Source: Roseiconus lacunae
GTDB lineage: Bacteria; Planctomycetota; Planctomycetia; Pirellulales; Pirellulaceae
NCBI RefSeq assembly: GCF_008312935.1
Contig: NZ_VSZO01000079.1
Span: forward strand, 62,001-126,000
Reading direction: 5' to 3'
DNA: 64,000 nt
The notes under the pieces were generated by a model that saw only the letters and a program-made list of their open reading frames with translations, was not told the origin of the DNA and made no database searches. The translations under genes and the position numbers were made by a program. This document shows, in pieces, positions 36,842 to 46,390 of the stretch (its first letter is position 1; every line of letters starts with the position of its first letter).

Positions 36842-37909
36842 ATGGAGATCATCGTGACGCATCCGGCTCAATTGACGAGCTACCGTCGTATCTTGTTGCT
36901 CACCGACGGCTACTCAACGCCTTTCCTCGCCAAGACGGCGATCAGTTTGCTGCGGTATCGAACGGACGATGTGATCGGTGTGCTCGACGCCGAACATGCC
37001 GGTCAAGACGCCGGAGAGCTTTTTGGTGCCGGGCACGGGATCCCGGTTGTCGATTCGATTGTCGAAGGCACCGATGCGGTTTTCATTGGAATCGCACCTC
37101 CGGGTGGCAAGCTGCCTGCCGCATGGCGACCGACCATTATTGAGGCGCTGACTCGGGGGATCGATGTGGTCTCGGGACTGCACGATTTCTTGTCTCTCGA
37201 TCCCGAGTTGACGGCAATTGCCGAGCAGCACGGCGGCACGCTGATCGATGTTCGCAAAAACAATGAAAAGGAAACCGCGACGGGGCAACCGTTTCGTGAA
37301 GGCTGTTTAAGAATTCACACCGTTGGCCAGGATTGCAGCGTCGGCAAAATGGTCGCGTCGCTCGAGATTCAGCGCGAGTTAAGCCGTCGAGGCCACGACG
37401 CGAAATTTCTGGCAACCGGCCAAACCGGCATCATGATTTCGGGCGAAGGCGTTCCAATCGATTGCGTCGTCGCCGACTTTGTCAACGGAGCCGCCGAACG
37501 GTTGGTCCGTCAAAACGATGACCACGACATCGTATTGATCGAAGGACAAGGGTCGCTTTCGCATCCCAGTTTTTCCGCGGTCACGTTGGGATTGCTTCAC
37601 GGAGCGGCTCCCCAGGGTTTGATTTTTGTTTACGAGGTCGGTCGTCGAGAGGTCAAAGGACTCGATGGGATCGAGTTGCGGCCGTTCCGACAGTTGATCG
37701 CGGCCTATGAAAATGCCGCCGCCTTACGTCACCCTTGTCGAGTGATCGGGATCGCCATGAATGGGCGTAAGGTCAGCGACGAAGAAGCCGCGGCGGAAAA
37801 GGCGCGGATGGAGTCCGAGTTTGGTTTGCCGGTTTGTGACGTCTTTCGTGATGGGCCCGGGGAACTTGTCGATGCGGTGATCGCATTGCAACAGGAGCTG
37901 CAGCGATGA
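36842..37909 (+). CDS. dgcN: DUF1611 protein, D-glutamate N-acetyltransferase DgcN type
   Basis: 355 residues from ATG 36842; upstream codons to 36710 do not fit. DUF1611 features: [19 protein letters not shown] at the start, a Rossmann-like N-terminal domain, and the P-loop-like [20 protein letters not shown] near residue 160, then [20 protein letters not shown] and [20 protein letters not shown]. DgcN has been described as acetylating D-glutamate in a pathway completed by the racemase/epimerase DgcA, encoded here directly downstream with a four-base overlap. Some older labels call it an NAD-dependent epimerase-like protein. Confidence 0.85.
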   Translation: MEIIVTHPAQLTSYRRILLLTDGYSTPFLAKTAISLLRYRTDDVIGVLDAEHAGQDAGELFGAGHGIPVVDSIVEGTDAVFIGIAPPGGKLPAAWRPTIIEALTRGIDVVSGLHDFLSLDPELTAIAEQHGGTLIDVRKNNEKETATGQPFREGCLRIHTVGQDCSVGKMVASLEIQRELSRRGHDAKFLATGQTGIMISGEGVPIDCVVADFVNGAAERLVRQNDDHDIVLIEGQGSLSHPSFSAVTLGLLHGAAPQGLIFVYEVGRREVKGLDGIELRPFRQLIAAYENAAALRHPCRVIGIAMNGRKVSDEEAAAEKARMESEFGLPVCDVFRDGPGELVDAVIALQQELQR

Positions 37910-38952
37910 AGATCTGCTTGCACCCCGTCGAGCTTCCCTTGGAATATGAATTCACGATCGCTCGAGGGTCGACGTCCGTCCAACGATCCTTGATCGTCGA
38001 GCTTCAACACGAGGGCCAATCGGGGTACGGCGAGGTCACCGAGAATTCTTATTATGGTCACACGGTCGATTCGATGTCGAAATCGATCATCGACTGCCGA
38101 GGCGACATCGAAGGCGTCGCCTTGAAGAGCCCCGAAGAGCTGTGGCAACGTCTGCGGCCCAAGCTTGCCAACGACTTCTTTGCGCTCTCGGCGATCGACC
38201 TCGCCGCTTACGATCTGCTGGGCAAACTATCGGGACGCTGGACCTACGAAATGTTAGGCTTGACTTGGGAAACCATTCCGAAGTCGAGCTACACGATCGG
38301 GATCGATTCGATCGAAACGATGGTCGCAAAACTCACCGCCCGGGCCGGATGGGACATCTACAAAATTAAACTCGGCACCGATCATGATGTCGAAATCGTG
38401 CGACGTTTACGTGAGGTATCGTCCTCCATATTCCGGATCGACGCCAACTGCGGTTGGACCGTCGAGCAAACACTGGACTATGCACCGCAGATGAAAGCCT
38501 TAGGAGTCGAATTCATCGAGCAACCGCTGCCCGCCGATGCGCCCAAAAAAGATCATCAAGCGATTTTCAAGCAATCGGTTCTACCGATCATCGCCGACGA
38601 AAACTGCTTGGTCGAAGACGACGTTGCCCGATGCCACGGATCGTTTCACGGGGTGAACGTCAAGTTGTGCAAGTGCGGTGGACTGACACCTGCAGTACGG
38701 ATGCTGCGTCAAGCCAAAGAGTTCGGGATGAAAACCATGGTCGGCTGTATGGTCGAAAGTACCGTCGGAATCTCAGGCGCCGCCCAACTGGCACCACTGC
38801 TTGACTATGCCGATCTAGATGGCGCGAATTTGATCGCGAAGGACGTTGCCGAGGGAGTGTGCGTTGACCGCGGCAACATTCAACTGGCCGAAGACTATGG
38901 CAGCGGCATCAAGTGGCACACCGAAATGACTCCGCCGTCAACGGAAACCTGA
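37906..38952 (+). CDS. dgcA: Enolase-superfamily epimerase, DgcA/dipeptide-epimerase type
   Basis: 348 residues. Muconate-lactonising-enzyme subgroup of the enolase superfamily: KIKLG with the first catalytic Lys, FRIDANCGW (Asp ligand), EFIEQPLP (Glu ligand), IIADENC (Asp ligand), NVKLCKCGG with the second catalytic Lys. Members racemise or epimerise N-acyl amino acids or L-Ala-D/L-Glu dipeptides using Mg2+. Pairing with dgcN favours N-acetyl-glutamate as substrate, while dipeptide epimerase activity in murein-peptide recycling is the alternative. Confidence 0.87.
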   Translation: MKICLHPVELPLEYEFTIARGSTSVQRSLIVELQHEGQSGYGEVTENSYYGHTVDSMSKSIIDCRGDIEGVALKSPEELWQRLRPKLANDFFALSAIDLAAYDLLGKLSGRWTYEMLGLTWETIPKSSYTIGIDSIETMVAKLTARAGWDIYKIKLGTDHDVEIVRRLREVSSSIFRIDANCGWTVEQTLDYAPQMKALGVEFIEQPLPADAPKKDHQAIFKQSVLPIIADENCLVEDDVARCHGSFHGVNVKLCKCGGLTPAVRMLRQAKEFGMKTMVGCMVESTVGISGAAQLAPLLDYADLDGANLIAKDVAEGVCVDRGNIQLAEDYGSGIKWHTEMTPPSTET

Positions 38953-39073
38953 CGCCAGGTTAAACACACCAGGATTGCGGTCGAGTCAAAGTTTCCAGCG
39001 GAGCAAAATTTGATCGGGGGGGCAACACGCGCTACAATCAGCACCCTTCTTGAGGCGACCACGTTTTACTTCG

Positions 39074-41470
39074 ATGAGTATCCCGATGTTACGATGTTTG
39101 GTTCAGACCGCGGTTTTGATCTGCGTTAGCGTTTCGCTTGCTCTTACGTCGCCCGGAGTTTCGGCGCAGCAACCGGGCACGCCGGCAGCTTCTCAAACAG
39201 ACTATCAAAAAGCGATCGGCAAGATAGAAGAAGCCATTCGAATCGAAGTCGAACAAAAAGGTCTGCCCGCATTTTCGATCTCGCTTGTCGATGGCGATCA
39301 CATCGTCTGGGCCGATGGGTTTGGCTATCAAGATTCGGGAAAGGAAACGAAGGCGACCGCGGAGACGGTGTATCGAGTCGGCTCGGTTTCAAAATTGTTC
39401 ACCGACATCGCCGTCTTGCAATTGGTGGAACAAGGGAAGATCGATCTCGACGCCCCGGTTGAAACCTATGTCCCCGGTTTTGCTCCCGGCAATCCTTACG
39501 GCGTACCGCTGACGCTACGCCAAATGATGTCGCATCAATCCGGCTTGGTACGTGAATCGCCCGTCGGAAACTACTTTGATCCGAACGAGCCTTCGCTGGC
39601 CGATACCGTTACCAGTTTGAATGACACGACGTTGGTTTATCGGCCCGAGACTAAGACCAAGTATTCCAATGCGGCGATCGCTGTCGTCGGTGCCGCGTTG
39701 GAAAACCAACTCGAAGTGTCTCACCCGGAGCAAGTCAGGAGATCCATTTTGAAGCCTCTGAAGATGCAGGCCAGCGGGTTTGTTGTCGATGCGGCGATGG
39801 AACCGAAAATCGCCACGGGGTGGATGCGAACGTATGACGGTCGTCGTTTCGAGGCACCGACGTTCTTATTGGGGACCGGGCCGGCAGGAAATTTGTACTC
39901 CAGTGTGTTGGACCTATCCAAGTTCGTTACCTGCTTGCTCAACAACGGCGTGACCACGAGTGGCAAAATTCTTGAACCGGCGTCATTGGAACTGATGACC
40001 ACCCCGGTCAAAGATTCCGATGGGAACGAGCAAGGTTTCGGTCTTGGCTTTCACATCCAGTCGCTCGACGGACACAAGAAGATCGGTCACGGAGGAGCGG
40101 TGTACGGGTTCTCGACACAATTGGAAATTTTGCCGGAACGCCAAGTGGGCGTCGTCGCAGCATCATCACTCGACGGTACCAATGGCGTGGTCCGGCGACT
40201 GTCCGATTACGCGCTCCGATTGATGCTGGCGACCCAAGACGATCAGCCCCTTCCAGAGTATCGAACCACGATTGCCGTCCCACCCGCGCGGTCGAAAGCG
40301 ATGGTGGGGACCTATCGAGAAGAAAACGGTGACCGGTTCACTCAGATCACCGAGCTTGAGGGGGACCTGTACATGTACCGCGGGACCTTTCGAAATCGAT
40401 TGCGTGCCGCGGCCGATGACGGAAGTATTCTCACCGATGATGCGATCAGTTTCAGGGTACCCGTCGATCTTCGCGACAAAGATGAATTGAATGTGGGTGA
40501 TGTCAGCTACCGGCGTCTACCCGATCAGCCACCGGCGCCGGCACCCCGGCGCTGGCAAGGGCTGATTGGTGAGTATGGATGGGATCACAACACGCTGTAT
40601 ATCTTAGAAGACCACGGCCAGTTGTACGCCTTGATCGAGTGGTTTTATTACTATCCGCTGACGGAGATCAATGACAATGAATTTGCATTCCCCGACTATG
40701 GGCTCTACCACGGAGAAGGTTTGAAATTCACTCGCGATGATCAAGGAAGAGCGACAGAAGTGGTCGCGGCGGAGGTTCGTTTTGTACGCCGTGAGGTTGG
40801 AACCAAGGACGGCGAGACATTCAAAATCACGCCGGTTAAACCGATCGATGATCTTCGCGAAGGGGCGCTCGCGGCGCGGCCTCCCGAAGAAACCGGCGAG
40901 TTTCAATCCTCCAACCTCGTCGAACTGGTTTCCCTTGATCCGACGATCAAGTTGGATATCCGCTACGCGACCACCAACAATTTTACCGGAGCCGTGTTTT
41001 ACAAACAGCCGCGTGCGTTCATGCAGGCTGACGCGGCGGCGGGCGTCGCCAAGGCGAACAACATGTTGGGCGAACGTGGATTGGGGCTACTCATTCACGA
41101 CGCCTATCGGCCGTGGCACGTGACGAAAATGTTTTGGGATGCGACACCCGGCGAATTCAAGGACTTCGTCGCAAATCCGGCCAACGGATCGCGGCATAAC
41201 CGAGGTTGCGCGGTCGATCTCACGTTGTACGATCGCTCGACCGGCCAACCGATTCAAATGGTCGCCGGCTACGACGAATTTTCCAACCGCTCGTTTCCTT
41301 TGTATCCCGGCGGTACCTCTCGCAAACGCTGGTACCGCGATTTTCTGCGCCGGACGATGGAGTCAGTTGGGTTTCATGTTTACGAGTATGAATGGTGGCA
41401 CTTCGACTACAAGGATTGGCGTCAGTACCGAATCGGCAATGCAACCTTCGAAGAATTGCTCCAGGACTGA
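39074..41470 (+). CDS. Exported serine hydrolase (beta-lactamase class C fold) fused to D-Ala-D-Ala dipeptidase
   Basis: 798 residues from ATG 39074, with a signal peptide (LVQTAVLICVSVSLALTSPG, then VSAQ). The N-terminal domain is a penicillin-binding/class C serine hydrolase: SVSK at 104-107, KYSNAA as the YxN element, and GHGGAVYGF as the third motif. A linker of beta-type repeats follows. The C-terminal part, about 630-798, is a VanX/DdpX-type M15 peptidase with SRHNRGCAVDLTLYD (zinc His/Asp) and YEWWHFDY (Glu/His). It probably processes or salvages D-Ala-D-Ala peptides in the periplasm. The dgcN-dgcA pair lies just upstream, 121 bases away. Confidence 0.9.
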   Translation: MSIPMLRCLVQTAVLICVSVSLALTSPGVSAQQPGTPAASQTDYQKAIGKIEEAIRIEVEQKGLPAFSISLVDGDHIVWADGFGYQDSGKETKATAETVYRVGSVSKLFTDIAVLQLVEQGKIDLDAPVETYVPGFAPGNPYGVPLTLRQMMSHQSGLVRESPVGNYFDPNEPSLADTVTSLNDTTLVYRPETKTKYSNAAIAVVGAALENQLEVSHPEQVRRSILKPLKMQASGFVVDAAMEPKIATGWMRTYDGRRFEAPTFLLGTGPAGNLYSSVLDLSKFVTCLLNNGVTTSGKILEPASLELMTTPVKDSDGNEQGFGLGFHIQSLDGHKKIGHGGAVYGFSTQLEILPERQVGVVAASSLDGTNGVVRRLSDYALRLMLATQDDQPLPEYRTTIAVPPARSKAMVGTYREENGDRFTQITELEGDLYMYRGTFRNRLRAAADDGSILTDDAISFRVPVDLRDKDELNVGDVSYRRLPDQPPAPAPRRWQGLIGEYGWDHNTLYILEDHGQLYALIEWFYYYPLTEINDNEFAFPDYGLYHGEGLKFTRDDQGRATEVVAAEVRFVRREVGTKDGETFKITPVKPIDDLREGALAARPPEETGEFQSSNLVELVSLDPTIKLDIRYATTNNFTGAVFYKQPRAFMQADAAAGVAKANNMLGERGLGLLIHDAYRPWHVTKMFWDATPGEFKDFVANPANGSRHNRGCAVDLTLYDRSTGQPIQMVAGYDEFSNRSFPLYPGGTSRKRWYRDFLRRTMESVGFHVYEYEWWHFDYKDWRQYRIGNATFEELLQD

Positions 41471-41681
41471 CGGCTTATCCAAAACATTGCGGCCTTCACT
41501 AGAGTGATTTGTTTTGCTGCATCGGTGTGTATCCGCCGAGACGATCCCGAGCGAACTTTGACTGCCACAAAACACACAGTGGGCCATTGAATCCCGGAGA
41601 CACACCGAGTGCAATTAGAGTGATTCGTTCAAATAGTCGGTCGCGTCGTTCGACGTAAATTTCATCTGACCGAAACTCGCG

Positions 41682-41888
41682 TTGACGCAGTTGATAAATA
41701 CTGACCGAAGCGAATCGGCTGTCAATAAAACCCCCTTCCCCTTTTCGCGAGCAGGTACCTTGCTAGACGACACTGATCTGTTCGGCGATGTAAGTGGATC
41801 CAACAATTCCCTTGGCTGTGGAGGGTTGGTGGTCGTGCTCGTCATCGCTACGTTGCTGTTCGCTATCCTGATGGCTTGGATGCCGTGA
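41682..41888 (+). CDS. Possible small membrane protein
   Basis: Up to 68 residues with only TTG starts. A polar N-terminus is followed by a single strong membrane helix (GGLVVVLVIATLLFAILMAW). The helix gives it some protein character, but there is no ATG and no Shine-Dalgarno, so the start and existence are uncertain. An antisense frame at 41615-41845 looks weaker. Confidence 0.3.
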   Translation: MTQLINTDRSESAVNKTPFPFSRAGTLLDDTDLFGDVSGSNNSLGCGGLVVVLVIATLLFAILMAWMP

Positions 41889-42314
41889 CGGAGGTTTTAC
41901 CTTGCTTCGGTTGCATCGATGTCGGCGAAGGAGGTTGTCGAGTTTCCATCGGTTTGATGAGCGAAGGGATCTGATGCCGCGGACTGTTGCACCGATTTCG
42001 ATTCAGTCGCCGCGCGAATTGTTTCGTCTGGACTACGGTGCAGAAACCGTGGCTAACGCCAGTCGGCTATTCTAGTTGTCGATCGTTGATGAAACGTTGG
42101 GGCTTTCAAAGCGATTGTAGGCAAAGCGGGACCGGACAGAGTGGGATATCTGTCGGCCGGTGAGCCATACCGAAACATATCATCTAGACGGAGCGATCGC
42201 AGTTTTTGACAACTCAGGCTTCACGATAGCGAGCGAACGTTCGATCAACTTGACGCATAGTGCGGCGCGCGTTTGGGTCAGCTTGACACGGAATGCAACA
42301 ACTTCCCCGTCGGA
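41889..42314. other. Intergenic region with a partial repeat
   Basis: About 425 bases. It contains the partial palindromic repeat at 42041-42100. The rest shows no gene or terminator by eye. Confidence 0.45.
42041..42100 (+). repeat. Partial intergenic repeat, copy B (right arm)
   Basis: GAAACCGTGGCTAACGCC followed by CGGCTA, a spacer, and CGTTGATGAAACGTTGGGGC. Colinear with the right half of the full copy at 61281-61384; the left arm is missing. Confidence 0.55.
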
Positions 42315-42950
42315 TCACTGCTCAAGTCGTTTCCGTAACAAGTCCATCGAAATACCATCTAAGAGTGTTGCACCAAGGCGACCTTCTTCGGACGCGTCGA
42401 GGGACTGCACGACGAAAGATCCGATTTGAACGAACTCCTTCAAATAGGGTACCGTACCGAGAAGGTCGCCAATCGGCTTGCAGTGCTCCAGCGTCGTCTC
42501 ATCATCCAAGCTCGCAATGAAGCTGACGATACCTTCCGGCTTCCTGTCGGCCCCAAACAGTCTTTCCATCGACTGTTGGTGAGTCTCCTCGCCGTCTGCG
42601 TGTTCGAGCGTTCTGCAGAGTTGGTCGGTCGCATCGATCGGGTCTAGTGATCGGAGCTGCGACTCTTCGATCGCTTCTGCCACTTTTACCGTCAGATCGA
42701 TGATGACCGACATGCCTTTGACCGCTCCCTGAGATTGCGGGACCAGAGTTTTGAGCGTTTCTTCCACGATGCTTTTGATCGGGAAGATGAGAGCCCGAAG
42801 TTGAGGCTTAGAGTAGGCTTGCTGAGTCAAAAGAAGATCATGAACACCACTAGGAGTCCGGATCACAATGGACGGCTCTTCGACTGTCCCCTCCGAAAGA
42901 ACCGACTTCAGTTCCGGACGCTTCCGTATCGTGGACTTGATCTTCATCAT
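42315..42950 (-). CDS. Hypothetical protein
   Basis: 211 residues, either of the first two Met as start. It has no signal peptide or membrane helix. A basic N-terminus (MKIKSTIRKRPELKSV) is followed by mixed alpha/beta sequence with many acidic and Leu/Ile residues. I do not recognise it. It stands alone, upstream of the cytochrome gene on the same strand but with a gap of over 3 kb in transcription order. Confidence 0.45.
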   Translation of the reverse strand: MMKIKSTIRKRPELKSVLSEGTVEEPSIVIRTPSGVHDLLLTQQAYSKPQLRALIFPIKSIVEETLKTLVPQSQGAVKGMSVIIDLTVKVAEAIEESQLRSLDPIDATDQLCRTLEHADGEETHQQSMERLFGADRKPEGIVSFIASLDDETTLEHCKPIGDLLGTVPYLKEFVQIGSFVVQSLDASEEGRLGATLLDGISMDLLRKRLEQ

Positions 42951-43117
42951 GAAACTCGCCGCTCGTTCCGATCCATTTCATCGTTCGTGATTCGTCGTCA
43001 CGATTTATATTTTGACCGTTGTGCGGTGTCAAATAATGGAATTTCAATCGCCGGCATGCGAATCGGTGATATTCGGCAAGAGGTTGCGATCGAACCGTGA
43101 TCGACCTGATTGGTAGA

Positions 43118-44557
43118 TCACCGAGTTTTCAGAAACTCGGATGTCGCTTCGTCGTCCACGCGAATGTAGTGATCCCGAAGCGGCGGGAAAACATCGCCGC
43201 TTGCTGTTTCGATGGACATGTTTTCGGTTGCTCGTCGTGGCATGTGGCAATCGATGCAGTTTCCCTCAATCCCCTCTCCGACTCGGTCAGCGGCTCCGCA
43301 ATGCGACACTTCATGGCATTCCAAACAACGCTTCGAGAAGACGTCGAGTCGTCCGCGATCATTTTGATGGGGATTATGACAGTCGACGCAAGCCATCGAT
43401 GTCTCGGTGAAGCAGCGACTTTGCGATAGACGTTCCATTTGATTGCTAGTGTGCACACCGTTCGCACCGCTGCTGCTCGCGGTGAGTTCGTAGTGATCTT
43501 CCAGGCGGTCACCGGGACGGAACTTGAACCCCAGCGGATCGAGTAGTGGCTTCACACCGGTGTGACACTGCCCACAAACTTGCATTTGTTGATCACGTGT
43601 CAGGTTGGAAGGCACCGTGATCTGGTAGCCCTGGTCGCTAGTTGGATTCGACTTGTGAAAATCGACGTGATCTTTTCCCGGGCCATGGCACCGTTCGCAG
43701 GACACACCCAGGATCAGCGAACCCGGTGTGAAGTGTTCATCGTCTTGGCGGGCATCGATATACGTGGCGTGGCACTCAAGACAAGCGGTGTGGATTTCGC
43801 GTGAGAAAACGGCATCACCGTCGACGTAGCCGGGACTGTTGGCCCATACATCTGATTCGGTTAGGTACGACGCGTGCAATTGATAAAGCTTGTCCCCATG
43901 CCAATACAGATACGATTCACCAAGTAAATTCGATCCGACGGTGATGTCGATCGGGACTTCGAACATCCAGTCAAAGAAACGCACCCGCTGAAAACTTTTT
44001 TGATCACGCCGGATCATCTCAAACCAGACTTCAGGATCGCGAGTGAATAGCTCATTGTCGGGCGTTTCAAATGAACCGGCGATATTATCCGGAGTTGCCT
44101 TACGCGAGGTGCGATGGTGAGCGGTTTGGATAAACGACTGATAAATCGACTCGTGGCACTCGCGGCAAGCCTGAGCACCGAGGAAACCTGGGTTCTGATG
44201 AATCGGATCCAAATCGGGCGGTGAGGTTGGAACATGACCCGGTTTAAAAGGAATTTCGACCCCCACGTCATGCCTTTCGCGACCGACGAACCAGGTATTG
44301 GTGTCCGGCATGGGACGGCTGATCAACGTGCTGGGGAGCGACTGGCCGCGGCCTTGGCGGGCAAGCTCGTCGATTTGCTTGATACTTAATCCGCCGATCA
44401 AGCCCTCGATCTCGCGCAATGATTCCCGCTGGGATTGTCGTTTGACGAGTGCGTTTAAATCGACGTCGTCATTGGGTTTCGTGAGGCCATACCAGAGGTA
44501 TCCGCCGACGAGCATGAGGATCGCGAAAACGAGAAGGACGGCTGGCGATTTCGGCAT
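43118..44557 (-). CDS. Membrane-anchored multihaem cytochrome c (seven CxxCH)
   Basis: 479 residues with an uncleaved N-terminal helix (SPAVLLVFAILMLVGGYLWY). Seven CxxCH haem sites: CRECH, CLECH, CERCH, CGQCH, CVDCH, CLECH and CIDCH. Spacing suggests the cytochrome c554/octahaem-like superfamily of periplasmic electron carriers and nitrogen- or sulfur-oxyanion enzymes. No catalytic-haem variant (such as CxxCK) is visible, so electron transfer is more likely than reduction of nitrite. It is monocistronic as far as can be seen, so its redox partner is not in the window. Confidence 0.85.
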   Translation of the reverse strand: MPKSPAVLLVFAILMLVGGYLWYGLTKPNDDVDLNALVKRQSQRESLREIEGLIGGLSIKQIDELARQGRGQSLPSTLISRPMPDTNTWFVGRERHDVGVEIPFKPGHVPTSPPDLDPIHQNPGFLGAQACRECHESIYQSFIQTAHHRTSRKATPDNIAGSFETPDNELFTRDPEVWFEMIRRDQKSFQRVRFFDWMFEVPIDITVGSNLLGESYLYWHGDKLYQLHASYLTESDVWANSPGYVDGDAVFSREIHTACLECHATYIDARQDDEHFTPGSLILGVSCERCHGPGKDHVDFHKSNPTSDQGYQITVPSNLTRDQQMQVCGQCHTGVKPLLDPLGFKFRPGDRLEDHYELTASSSGANGVHTSNQMERLSQSRCFTETSMACVDCHNPHQNDRGRLDVFSKRCLECHEVSHCGAADRVGEGIEGNCIDCHMPRRATENMSIETASGDVFPPLRDHYIRVDDEATSEFLKTR

Positions 44558-44647
44558 TCAATCCAGACCAAGAATGCAGAGATAGAAACATACAGGCACA
44601 CGGTCGTCGCATCAGGTGCCTGGTCCCGACTAAGACTCGAGGGCGGT

Positions 44648-44705
44648 CCAACAGCCAACGGGCGTTGTCGCCGCATCGATAGCGGCTGACCCATGCGACG
44701 TTATC
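44648..44705 (+). repeat. Degenerate intergenic repeat, copy C left part
   Basis: ACAGCCAACGGGCGTTGTCGCCG followed by AGCGGCTGAC and CCATGCG resembles the left arm (ATCAGCCGACGGGCGTT) and the right arm end of the full copies. More decayed than the others. Confidence 0.4.
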
Positions 44706-44866
44706 CAAACACAAGTTGGATCAATGTAATAGTCTAATCAAATGTTCGCGGACCCGGTGACATCGTCGTTGAAGGGAGGGGCGACGCGATCACAGACGCC
44801 GCAGATGGTTTCCCCATGCGGTATCCGATGCGGGCCATTTCGTCTGTCGATGGGAATTGGATTTGG

Positions 44867-44930
44867 TTGTCGCGGCGAAACCGTGGCTGACGCCATTCGA
44901 AAGAAACGTATTTGAACTGCTGACGAAACC
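44867..44930 (+). repeat. Partial intergenic repeat, copy D (right arm)
   Basis: GCGAAACCGTGGCTGACGCC followed by ATTCG, a spacer of about 25 bases and TGACGAAACC. Matches the right arm and the TGACGAAGC end of the full copies. Confidence 0.5.
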
Positions 44931-45066
44931 GTATCACGTCTGTCCCACGGATTTTTGTTTCGATTCTCGAGCACCCTGGCTTCACGGAACGGAGGGCGAC
45001 TTGGTCGCGATCAGCGAAACGGTTTCGGCGAAGTCCCGCGTCTTCAAACTGCGAATTGATGGATCA

Positions 45067-45348
45067 CTAGGCAGATCGCCGTTGAAAAATCTGTTTTGCG
45101 ACAATGTGCTTCGTTGAAGTTCGCTGCTGATAGGCAACTTGCGACCGCGTTTGGTTGCCGGCGGTGCTCGTCGCGATCGGATTTTCGTCGGCGACCAACC
45201 CGACGAACCAATCGGGTAAATCGAACCCGCGCCTGGTTGCCAAATCGCAATAGAAAAAACGCTCGTTGGGGCCGAGTTGCCGCAACTCGGTTTCGTCAAG
45301 CGGACGGTTCGTTGCGACTGCCTTGCGATAAAGTTGAAAGTTGAACAT
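45067..45348 (-). CDS. Small hypothetical protein
   Basis: 93 residues. The first two thirds look like a folded soluble domain: FNFQLYRKAVATNRPLDE, LRQLGPNERFFYCDLATRRG, FDLPDWFVGLVAD. The composition is protein-like and the start has a clear ATG. The tail is basic and polar. No known family. It is divergent from the TauE permease gene with about 180 bases between starts. Confidence 0.5.
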   Translation of the reverse strand: MFNFQLYRKAVATNRPLDETELRQLGPNERFFYCDLATRRGFDLPDWFVGLVADENPIATSTAGNQTRSQVAYQQRTSTKHIVAKQIFQRRSA

Positions 45349-45525
45349 CGTGTGTACTCAATGAACGGACGCAAAGCGACTGGCACAATTGCTCCGATCG
45401 GCCAGAATAGAACGCAGTACCGTCGATCATCGGTCGGCACCACGCGGTGGTGCAGTTAATCCCTAAGATTGCGGTGTGAAACTGATTGCCGCCATCACCA
45501 ACCTGCCCTGCGACAAGTAAAAGCA

Positions 45526-46278
45526 TTGGAATTTGCCACATATGGACTGTTAGTTGCCGCCGGATTCCTTGCCGGGATCATCAACACGATCGCCGGTGGC
45601 GGATCATTTTTGACGCTGCCCGCCCTGATGGCGTTTGGGTTAGATCCCAAAATGGCCAATGGCACGAACAGGGTCGCCGTGTTGTTTTCCAGTAGCGCAG
45701 CAGTGGCGACGTTTCATCGGCACGGGCATTTGGACCGGAAGCTCGCCAATCGGTTGACATGGCCGACGATGCTGGGGGTCCCGGTCGGCGCGTTGTCTGC
45801 GGTGTACCTTCCGCCGGATGCATTCGAACCGGTCTTCGGCCTGATTTTTCTGGGGATGGCGATCGTGCTTGCGAAAAACCCCAAGCGTTTAGCACAATCG
45901 ATGAAGCCGACGAAAAATACTGCAAGCTGGATCCGACCTGCGTTTTTCCTGATCGGAGTTTATGTCGGGTTCATCCAGGCCGGTATGGGGATCCTGGTGC
46001 TGTTGGCGATGAGCTGGACGACGGGTGGAGATTTGGTCGGCAGCAATGCCGTCAAGAACTGGATCGCATTTTTGGTCACGTTGACCGCGACGGTTGTCTT
46101 TACGATTTACGGATTAGTCCAATGGGCGCCAGGGCTGTCGATGGCGGCTGGCAACCTAATCGGTGGCGTTGTCGGGGCGAAGTTGGCGATCAAGAAAGGC
46201 AACCGAATGATCTTTTGGTTTTTAATCGTCGTGATGATCGCCACAGGGACCAAGTTGATCGTCTCCGCATTCCTCTGA
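45526..46278 (+). CDS. TauE/SafE-family permease
   Basis: 250 residues from TTG 45526, which gives the usual family length; another TTG at 45469 would add 19 polar residues. About eight membrane helices, with the two family motifs: GIINTIAGGGSFLTLPALMA near the start and IQAGMGILVLLAMSWTTGGD in the second half. The family moves sulfite, sulfoacetate or other small organic and inorganic anions. No adjacent sulfur gene sets the substrate. Convergent with the DUF4416 gene. Confidence 0.88.
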   Translation: MEFATYGLLVAAGFLAGIINTIAGGGSFLTLPALMAFGLDPKMANGTNRVAVLFSSSAAVATFHRHGHLDRKLANRLTWPTMLGVPVGALSAVYLPPDAFEPVFGLIFLGMAIVLAKNPKRLAQSMKPTKNTASWIRPAFFLIGVYVGFIQAGMGILVLLAMSWTTGGDLVGSNAVKNWIAFLVTLTATVVFTIYGLVQWAPGLSMAAGNLIGGVVGAKLAIKKGNRMIFWFLIVVMIATGTKLIVSAFL

Positions 46279-46390
46279 GGCGTCGTCCTTCATGAAACGT
46301 CGAGTGTGATTCATTCGCCGACGCGTGTTGGCATCGATCGTCGGGGCTAATCCGCTGCGAACACGATGCCGCAAGACGACTTCGTTTGAA

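Larger units (their letters stand above)
44558..45066. other. Intergenic region with repeat remnants
   Basis: About 510 bases holding two degenerate fragments of the palindromic repeat (44648-44705 and 44867-44930). A plus-strand frame at 44857-45117 runs over the repeat and is not credible. No terminator seen. Confidence 0.45.

Noticed and set aside
44857-45117. Plus-strand frame of 86 codons
   Set aside because: Its first part is the repeat fragment and it overlaps a better minus-strand gene.
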